A DNA stretch of 6,488 bases, from contig JBPCOB010000252.1 in assembly GCA_051000715.1 (NCBI GenBank), forward strand, positions 1 through 6,488, read 5' to 3'. The DNA comes from JBPCOB01 sp051000715. GTDB taxonomy: Bacteria; Actinomycetota; Actinomycetes; JALYNC01. Shown one piece after another: positions 1 to 5,128 of the stretch (position 1 is its first letter; each line of letters opens with the position of its first letter). Position numbers and translations under genes: made by a program. Under the pieces are notes generated by a model that searched no databases, was not told the origin of the DNA, and saw nothing but the letters and a program-made list of their open reading frames with translations.

Positions 1-1264
1 GCACCGGCCGCACCGGCGGCACCCGAGCGACCGCCGGGCGGAACCGTGCGCGCCGGATCAGCAGCCGAAGCCGGCCGGGGCCGCGGGCGGCCAGGGCCGC
101 AACCGCGCCCGGCTCCGCGCGGGCAAAGGCCATCAGCATTCCCACCGCGAACAGCGTCGGTAGCAGGGCCGATCCGCCGAAGGAGACCATCGGCAGCGGA
201 ATCCCGGTGATGGGCAGCAGCCCAACCACCGCGCCCATGTTGACCAGTGCCTGGCCCAGCAGCCACGCCGTCACCGCCGCCGCGGCCAGCCGGACGAACG
301 GGTCCGGCGTACGCCGGGCGACCCGGATACCGGCGTACCCGAGCGTGGCGAACAGCAGCACCACCATCAGCGTGCCGACCAGCCCCAGCTCCTCGCCGAT
401 GATCGCGAAGATGTAGTCCGTGTACTGGTTGGGCAGGTAGGACCACTTCTGCCGGCTGGCCCCGAGGCCGACGCCGAACCACCCGCCGGAGGCCAGGGCA
501 TACAGCCCCTGCACCGCCTGATAGCCGGTCTTGTGGGCGTCGGCGAAGGGGTCGAGGAAGCCCGTGATGCGCGCCATCCGGTACGGCGCCATGGAGATCG
601 TCACGGCGGCCAGCCCGACCGCGCCGCCGGTGATGGCTCCGAAGAGCCGGCCGGGGGCGCCGACTACCCACAACAGCGCGAGCGTGACCAGCAACAGGAC
701 GAGCGTGGTGCCCAGGTCCGGCTCCCGCATCACCAGCGCGGCGAAGAGCAGCGACACCGGCACCAGCGGGACCAGCAGATGGCGCCACTGCCCGAGCAGC
801 CGGTTCTTCCGGGTGAGCAGGTCCGCCCCCCACAGGGCCAGCGCCAGCTTGGCGGGCTCGCTGGGCTGGACCTGAAGCGGTCCGAGGTCGATCCAGCGCG
901 TAGCGCCGGAGACGTTGCGTCCCACCCCGGGCATCAGCACCGCAACCAGCAGCACCAGCGAAAGGACCAGCAGGGGGTAGCCCACCCACCGGTAGACCCA
1001 TACCGGCAGCCGACTCGCCGTCCACAGCACCGGCAGGCCGAGCGCCACCCAGAGCGCCTGCTTCTGGAAGATCGTGAACGACGAGCCGGACTGCGAGAAG
1101 GACTGCACGCTGGACGCCGACAGCACCATCACCAGACCGAGCGCCACCAGCAGGAGCGTGCTGCCCACGATCAGGTAGTACGACGTGAGCGGCCGCTGGA
1201 GCAGGGGCGGCCGGGCACCGGCATCGGCATCGGCATCGCGCCGGACCGGCGACGGTGCGGTCAC
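1..1264 (-). CDS. ftsW: FtsW, septal peptidoglycan glycosyltransferase of the SEDS family (3' end beyond window)
   Basis: FtsW is a polytopic membrane protein that polymerises lipid II into glycan strands at the division septum, working with a class B penicillin-binding protein. I translated the frame by hand from a GTG at 1264 and it stays open to the left edge, giving 421 residues without a stop. A short charged cytoplasmic N-terminus (about 1-28, with three Asp-Ala pairs at 10-15) precedes the first membrane helix (about 30-49). SEDS landmarks follow in order: VLSASSV (47-53), QPSEPAKL (133-140), EPDLGTT (181-187), YRMARITGFLDPF (228-240), TDYIFAIIGEELG (282-294) and TGIPLPMVSFGGSA (353-366). 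By family comparison D283 is the likely catalytic Asp. The last roughly 40 visible residues form an Arg- and Pro-rich tail, probably cytoplasmic. The gene overlaps murD by 4 bases and is probably translationally coupled to it. RodA is the alternative SEDS identity, but the dcw position argues for FtsW. Confidence 0.95.
   Translation of the reverse strand, partial: MTAPSPVRRDADADAGARPPLLQRPLTSYYLIVGSTLLLVALGLVMVLSASSVQSFSQSGSSFTIFQKQALWVALGLPVLWTASRLPVWVYRWVGYPLLVLSLVLLVAVLMPGVGRNVSGATRWIDLGPLQVQPSEPAKLALALWGADLLTRKNRLLGQWRHLLVPLVPVSLLFAALVMREPDLGTTLVLLLVTLALLWVVGAPGRLFGAITGGAVGLAAVTISMAPYRMARITGFLDPFADAHKTGYQAVQGLYALASGGWFGVGLGASRQKWSYLPNQYTDYIFAIIGEELGLVGTLMVVLLFATLGYAGIRVARRTPDPFVRLAAAAVTAWLLGQALVNMGAVVGLLPITGIPLPMVSFGGSALLPTLFAVGMLMAFARAEPGAVAALAARGPGRLRLLIRRARFRPAVARVPPVRPV
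1220..1237. repeat. Hexanucleotide tandem repeat, GGCATC x3, in the ftsW N-terminus
   Basis: Three perfect copies of GGCATC on the plus strand read as GATGCC on the coding strand, giving Asp-Ala three times (residues 10-15 of FtsW). The unit is two codons, so copy-number change would not shift the frame. It lies in the predicted cytoplasmic leader before the first membrane helix. Confidence 0.8.
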
Positions 1265-1275
1265 CGGTCGGCCCC
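1261..1275 (-). promoter_or_regulatory. murD/ftsW junction: GTGA overlap with weak Shine-Dalgarno
   Basis: The ftsW GTG (1264-1262) overlaps the murD TGA (1263-1261). A GGGG (1275-1272) lies 7 nt upstream and is at best a weak ribosome binding site. The overlap repeats the geometry of the other three junctions and fixes the ftsW start. Confidence 0.65.
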
Positions 1276-2670
1276 GGCCAGCCGGCCGACAGCGGCCGCG
1301 AACGCCGAGCCGCGCTCCCGGTAGTCAGTGAACATGTCCATGGACGCGGCGGCCGGCGCCAGTAGGACGGTGTCGCCGCGGTTGGCGAGCTCCGCCGCCG
1401 CGCACACCGCCGTGTCCATGGCGCCAGTGTCGGTGGCGGCCACCTCGACCACGGGGAGATCCGGTGCGTGTCGCCGCAGGGCGGCTGCGATCTCGCCGCG
1501 GTCCGCGCCCAGCAACACCGCCGCCCGCAACCGGCCGGCCACCCCGGCCACGAGGTCGTCGAAGGACGCCCCCTTGGCCAGCCCGCCGGCCACCCAGACC
1601 ACCGACGGGTACGCCGACAGCGAGGCGGCCGCCGCATGCGGGTTTGTGGCCTTGGAGTCGTCGACGTAGGCCACTCCGCCCACGGTGCCCACCGCCGCGT
1701 TGCGGTGCGGGTCGGGTGCGTAGGCCACCAGCCCGCCCCGCACCGCAGCCGGCGGTACGCCGTACGCCCGGGCCAGGGCGGCCGCGGCCAGCGCGTTGGC
1801 CACGTTGTGCGGACCCGCGGGCCGCACCTCGGCCGCCGCCGCCAGCTCCACGGTCGGACCGAACGCGTTGTCGAGCAGTACGCCCTCCGTGACGCCGAGG
1901 TACCCCACCGGCGGCGGGCCGAGCGTGACGCCGACCCGCCGAGGCGCGCCGGCAGCCAGCTGCCGCGACACCGGGTCCCCGGCGTTGAACACCGCCGTCC
2001 CCACGCCCCGGTAGATCTTCGCCTTGGTGACGGCGTACGCCTCGAAGGAGCCATGCCAGTCGAGGTGGTCCGGGGCCACGTTGAGGACCGCGGCGGCGGA
2101 GCACTCGAGCGACGCGGACCAGTGCAGCTGGAAGCTGGACAGCTCGACCGCGAGGACGTCGTACGCCGGCCGGGCCTGCACCGCCTCCAGCAGCGGCATT
2201 CCGACGTTGCCGGCGGCGACCGTCCGGTGGCCAGCGGAAGCAAGCATGGCGGCGAGCATCCGCACCGTGGTCGTCTTGCCGTTGGTCCCGGTGACGGCCA
2301 GCCACGGCGCCGCCGGGCGCGACCGCAGCCGCCAGGCCAGCTCCACCTCGCCCCAGACCGGTACGCCGGCCGCGGCCGCCGCGACCAGCAGGGGTGCGTC
2401 GGGACGCCACCCGGGCGAGGTCACCACCAGCCCGGTACCGGCCGGCAGCTTCGTTGCAGCCGCCGCGCCGAGCAGCACCCGGGCGCCCAGGGCCTCGAGC
2501 AGGGCGGCCCTCACTGTCTCCCGCTCGCCGGTGCGCGCGTCCACCACCGTGACCCGGGCACCGCGCCGCAGCAGGGTCTCGGCCGCCGCGACACCGGAGA
2601 TGCCCAACCCGGCGACACACCCGACGAGGTGCTCCCAGTCCGGCGCCGGGACCGGCGACCGAGCCGTCAC
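1261..2670 (-). CDS. murD: UDP-N-acetylmuramoyl-L-alanine--D-glutamate ligase (MurD)
   Basis: This cytoplasmic Mur ligase adds D-glutamate to UDP-MurNAc-L-Ala using ATP, the second amino acid step of the stem peptide. It is 469 residues, close to the usual MurD length. The N-terminal Rossmann-like UDP-substrate domain shows GLGISG (21-26). The central ATPase domain has the P-loop GTNGKTTT (128-135), ELSSFQL (176-182) and NVAPDHLDWHG (197-207). In AVTKAKIY (213-220), K216 aligns with the carbamylated lysine. The C-terminal domain has HRN (322-324), DDSKATN (337-343) and APAAASMDMFTDYRERG (438-454), typical of MurD rather than MurC, MurE or MurF. The same frame is open upstream as far as 3240 inside mraY, but that extension has no MurD-like content. 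The GTG at 2670 is preferred because it overlaps the mraY stop as GTGA and puts the Rossmann motif at the normal distance. Confidence 0.97.
   Translation of the reverse strand: MTARSPVPAPDWEHLVGCVAGLGISGVAAAETLLRRGARVTVVDARTGERETVRAALLEALGARVLLGAAAATKLPAGTGLVVTSPGWRPDAPLLVAAAAAGVPVWGEVELAWRLRSRPAAPWLAVTGTNGKTTTVRMLAAMLASAGHRTVAAGNVGMPLLEAVQARPAYDVLAVELSSFQLHWSASLECSAAAVLNVAPDHLDWHGSFEAYAVTKAKIYRGVGTAVFNAGDPVSRQLAAGAPRRVGVTLGPPPVGYLGVTEGVLLDNAFGPTVELAAAAEVRPAGPHNVANALAAAALARAYGVPPAAVRGGLVAYAPDPHRNAAVGTVGGVAYVDDSKATNPHAAAASLSAYPSVVWVAGGLAKGASFDDLVAGVAGRLRAAVLLGADRGEIAAALRRHAPDLPVVEVAATDTGAMDTAVCAAAELANRGDTVLLAPAAASMDMFTDYRERGSAFAAAVGRLAGADR
2267..2295. repeat. P-loop direct repeat, copy in murD (partner at 6239-6267)
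   Basis: This 29-base stretch matches 6239-6267 in the same orientation with one mismatch (2284 g against 6256 c). On the coding strand it encodes the VTGTNGKTT part of the P-loop. The shared protein motif explains it, but the codon choice is also almost identical. Confidence 0.75.
2667..2670 (-). promoter_or_regulatory. mraY/murD junction: GTGA overlap without visible Shine-Dalgarno
   Basis: The murD GTG (2670-2668) overlaps the mraY TGA (2669-2667). The 20 bases upstream contain GGCCGGCC but nothing like AGGAGG at normal spacing. This makes murD the junction most dependent on ribosomes arriving from the upstream gene (inference). Confidence 0.65.
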
Positions 2671-3728
2671 CGCAGCGGGCCGGCCGAGAGGAAGTCGGCA
2701 TAGAAGACGCCGAGGCCGAAGGCGACCGCCAGCCCAGCGATGATCCAGAACCGGATCACGATGGTGACCTCGGCCCAGCCGGAGAGCTCGAAGTGGTGCT
2801 GGAGCGGGGCCATCTTGAACACCCGGCGTCCGAAGATCCGGAACGCCGCCACCTGCAGGATGACCGAGAGCGTGACCACGACGAACAGGCCGCCGACCAG
2901 GACCAGCAGCAGTTCGGTCCGGCTCACGATCGCGATGCCGGCCAGCCCGCCGCCGAGCGCCAGCGACCCGGTGTCCCCCATGAAGATCCGTGCCGGTGGA
3001 GCGTTCCACCACAGGAAGCCGAAGCAGGCCCCCATCGCCGCGGCCGAGACGATCGCAACGTCGAGCGGGTCGCGCACCGTGTAGCAGTTGCCGGTCGCCG
3101 GGCACCGGTTGCCGAACTGCCAGAAGTTGATGATCACGTACGACGCGAAGACCATGACCGAGGTGCCGGTCGCGAGCCCGTCCAGGCCGTCGGTGAGGTT
3201 CACTCCGTTGGACGCCGCCGAGACCATCACATAGGCCCACAGCACGAACACGACCGCCCCGAACGCGACCGCGCTGTCCCGGACGAACGACAGGCGGGTG
3301 GACGCCGGGGCCAGCCCGTGGGCGTTGGCGAACTGCAGGGCAAGGACGCCGAAGGTCACCGAGACCACGAACTGGCCGACCAGCTTGGTGGTCTTCTTCA
3401 GCCCCAGGCTGCGCTGCTTGCGGATCTTGATGAAGTCGTCCAGGAAACCGACGGCCCCAAGGCCGGTCATCAGCAGCAGGACGAGCAGGCCCGACGCGGT
3501 AGGGCCACCGACCCCGACGAGGTGGGCCACGGCATAGCCGGCCAGCGTGGCGGCGATGATCACCGCGCCACCCATGGTGGGCGTTCCGCGCTTGGTGTGG
3601 TGACTACGCGGTCCGTCATCCCGGATCAGCTGGCCGTAGTCATGCTTGCGCAGCAGCCGGATAGCGGCCGGCGTACCCATGAGCGAGATCAGCAGCGAGA
3701 CCATCGCCGCGGCCAGGACGCTTCTCAC
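2667..3728 (-). CDS. mraY: Phospho-N-acetylmuramoyl-pentapeptide-transferase (MraY, lipid I synthase)
   Basis: MraY is an integral membrane enzyme that transfers phospho-MurNAc-pentapeptide from UDP to undecaprenyl phosphate, making lipid I and releasing UMP. The product is 353 residues, a normal family length, with about ten hydrophobic helices (the first about 4-20, the last about 322-345). Diagnostic cytoplasmic-side motifs are KRGTPTMGG (46-54), FLDDFIKIRKQRSLGL (95-110, with the Asp pair D97/D98), NGVNLTDGLDGLA (174-186), FMGDTGSLALGG (249-260) and MAPLQHHFE (306-314). The last is the family HHH motif with its first His replaced by Gln. A loop with two Cys (C209, C215) follows the helix at about 190-205. 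The GTG at 3728 overlaps the murF TGA. It is preferred over the ATG nine codons into the protein because it keeps the full first helix and matches the geometry of the other junctions. Confidence 0.97.
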   Translation of the reverse strand: MRSVLAAAMVSLLISLMGTPAAIRLLRKHDYGQLIRDDGPRSHHTKRGTPTMGGAVIIAATLAGYAVAHLVGVGGPTASGLLVLLLMTGLGAVGFLDDFIKIRKQRSLGLKKTTKLVGQFVVSVTFGVLALQFANAHGLAPASTRLSFVRDSAVAFGAVVFVLWAYVMVSAASNGVNLTDGLDGLATGTSVMVFASYVIINFWQFGNRCPATGNCYTVRDPLDVAIVSAAAMGACFGFLWWNAPPARIFMGDTGSLALGGGLAGIAIVSRTELLLVLVGGLFVVVTLSVILQVAAFRIFGRRVFKMAPLQHHFELSGWAEVTIVIRFWIIAGLAVAFGLGVFYADFLSAGPLR

Positions 3729-3740
3729 CCGGGGACCCCC
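3725..3740 (-). promoter_or_regulatory. murF/mraY junction: GTGA overlap with weak Shine-Dalgarno
   Basis: The mraY GTG (3728-3726) overlaps the murF TGA (3727-3725). A run of five G (3740-3736 on the minus strand) 7 nt upstream is the only candidate Shine-Dalgarno and is non-canonical. Coupled translation from murF is the likely way mraY is initiated. Confidence 0.65.
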
Positions 3741-5116
3741 ACCGGCACCAGCGCCCCGGCGACCCGCTCCAGCCCGGCCGCCCGGGAGGCCTTGACCAGC
3801 ACCACGTCACCGGGCCGCAGCTGCGACCGCAGCAGCTCGACCGCCGTGGCGACGTCCGGGACGGACTCGGAGCGGCGGCCGGCCGCAGCGGCGACGGCGT
3901 CGATCGGACCGGCGGCCGGGCCCACCACGACGAGGCGATCGATGCCCAGGTCAGCGACCAGCCGGCCCACGACTTCGTGCTCCTCGACGCTGGCCGGGCC
4001 CAGCTCGGCCATCTCGCCGAGCACCGCCCAGGACCGCCGGCCCGCCGACATCGCGGCCAGCGCCCGCAGCGCCGCCGCCATGGACTCCGGGTTGGCGTTG
4101 TAGGCGTCGTTCACGACGGTCACGCCGTCGGGCGTCTCCCGGACCTCCATCCGCCACCGGCTGGCCGGTCGCGCGGTCGCCAGGCCGGCCGCGACGGCCG
4201 ACGGGCGGGCCCCCAGCTCGACCGCCACCGCGGCGGCGGCCAGCGAGTTCGCCACCAGGTGCTCGCCGTGCTGCGCGAGCCGGACCAACGCCGATCCCAC
4301 TGGCGTGTGCAGGGTGTACGACGCCCGCCCCGCGGCGTCCAGCCGAACGCCGGTGGCCCGGACGTCGGCGGCCGCGCTGCGGCCGAAGGTGAGCACCCGA
4401 GCTGTCGTGGCGGCCCGCATGGCCAGGGTCGTCGCGTCGTCCGCGTTGAGCACGGCGACACCATCGGCCGGGAGCGCCTCGACCAGCTCGGTCTTGGCCC
4501 TGGCGATCGCCGACCGGCTGCCGAACTCGCCCAGGTGCGCCGTCCCGACGTTGAGCTCGACGCCCACCCGCGGGGGTGCGACGCGACACAGGGCGGCGAT
4601 CTGGCCCAGGCCGCGGGCGCTGTACTCCAGCACCAGGAACCGGCTGGTCGGGGTGATGCGGCAGACGGTGAGCGGCAGCCCGATTTCGTTGTTGAACGAG
4701 CCGGCCGGCACCACAGTGTCACCGAGCGGCGCCAGCAGCGACGCAAGCAGGTCCTTGGTGCCGGTCTTGCCGCTGGAGCCGGTGATTCCCACGACAGTCA
4801 GATCACCGGTGGCTGTCCGCCGGCTCAGAACCTCGTGGGCCAGCCGGCCCAGCCCGGCGACGGTGCGCGGCACGACGACCGCCGGTACGCCGACCGCCCG
4901 GCTGGCCAGGACGGCCACGGCGCCCGAGCGCACCGCCGCCGCCGCGAAGGCGTGGCCGTCCACCCGCTCTCCGGGCAGCGCGACGAAGAGGTCTCCAAGC
5001 CTCACCAGGCGGGAGTCGACGACCACCGTCCCGGTGACCGGCCGATCCGGGTCCGGTACGCCGGCCAGCCGCCCGCCGGCCGCCGCCGCCACCTCGGTCA
5101 GCGTCAGCGGAATCAC
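3725..5116 (-). CDS. murF: UDP-N-acetylmuramoyl-tripeptide--D-alanyl-D-alanine ligase (MurF)
   Basis: MurF is the cytoplasmic ligase that adds the D-Ala-D-Ala dipeptide to UDP-MurNAc-tripeptide, completing the pentapeptide. The chosen product is 463 residues. The N-terminal substrate domain contains DSRLVRLGDLFVALPGERVDGH (34-55). The ATPase domain has the P-loop TGSSGKTGTKD (112-122), FNNEIGLPLT (141-150), VLEYSARGLG (162-171), NVGTAHLGEFGS (189-200) and a likely carbamylated K208 in RAKTE. The C-terminal domain has NDAYNANPESM (336-346), GEMAELG (367-373) and KASRAAGLE (442-450). A GTG at 5158 would add 14 Gly/Ala/Arg-rich residues that lie inside the murE 3' end. The GTG at 5116 is preferred because it overlaps the murE TGA as GTGA, has a GGGGAG 6 nt upstream, and begins with the usual IPLTLTEVA. 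Odd points are Gly after GKT in the P-loop and EYS where EMG is usual. Confidence 0.97.
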   Translation of the reverse strand: MIPLTLTEVAAAAGGRLAGVPDPDRPVTGTVVVDSRLVRLGDLFVALPGERVDGHAFAAAAVRSGAVAVLASRAVGVPAVVVPRTVAGLGRLAHEVLSRRTATGDLTVVGITGSSGKTGTKDLLASLLAPLGDTVVPAGSFNNEIGLPLTVCRITPTSRFLVLEYSARGLGQIAALCRVAPPRVGVELNVGTAHLGEFGSRSAIARAKTELVEALPADGVAVLNADDATTLAMRAATTARVLTFGRSAAADVRATGVRLDAAGRASYTLHTPVGSALVRLAQHGEHLVANSLAAAAVAVELGARPSAVAAGLATARPASRWRMEVRETPDGVTVVNDAYNANPESMAAALRALAAMSAGRRSWAVLGEMAELGPASVEEHEVVGRLVADLGIDRLVVVGPAAGPIDAVAAAAGRRSESVPDVATAVELLRSQLRPGDVVLVKASRAAGLERVAGALVPVGVPG

Positions 5117-5128
5117 CCGGCGCTCCCC
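5113..5128 (-). promoter_or_regulatory. murE/murF junction: GTGA overlap with Shine-Dalgarno
   Basis: The murF GTG (5116-5114) overlaps the murE TGA (5115-5113) as GTGA. A GGGGAG sequence (5128-5123) sits 6 nt before the GTG, inside the end of murE. It is the best ribosome binding site in the window and decides the murF start. Termination-reinitiation coupling is inferred from the geometry. Confidence 0.8.

Noticed and set aside
533..1324. Plus-strand open frame of 263 codons opposite ftsW
   Set aside because: It is an antisense shadow of ftsW with low-complexity Arg/Gln/His content and no family resemblance.
1261..3240. A 659-residue murD product starting inside mraY
   Set aside because: The extra 190 residues are an out-of-frame reading of mraY, Arg- and Gly-rich without motifs. 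MurD homology begins right after the GTG at 2670.
3731..3739. GGGGACCCC inverted repeat just upstream of mraY as a hairpin or operator
   Set aside because: The arms are only four bases around a single central base, too short for a stem-loop, and such words are common by chance at this G+C.
2793..4103. Plus-strand open frame of 436 codons opposite mraY and the murF 3' end
   Set aside because: Its composition is that of a reverse-strand shadow, rich in Arg, Asp, His and Gln. There is no domain, and the minus-strand genes fully explain the DNA.
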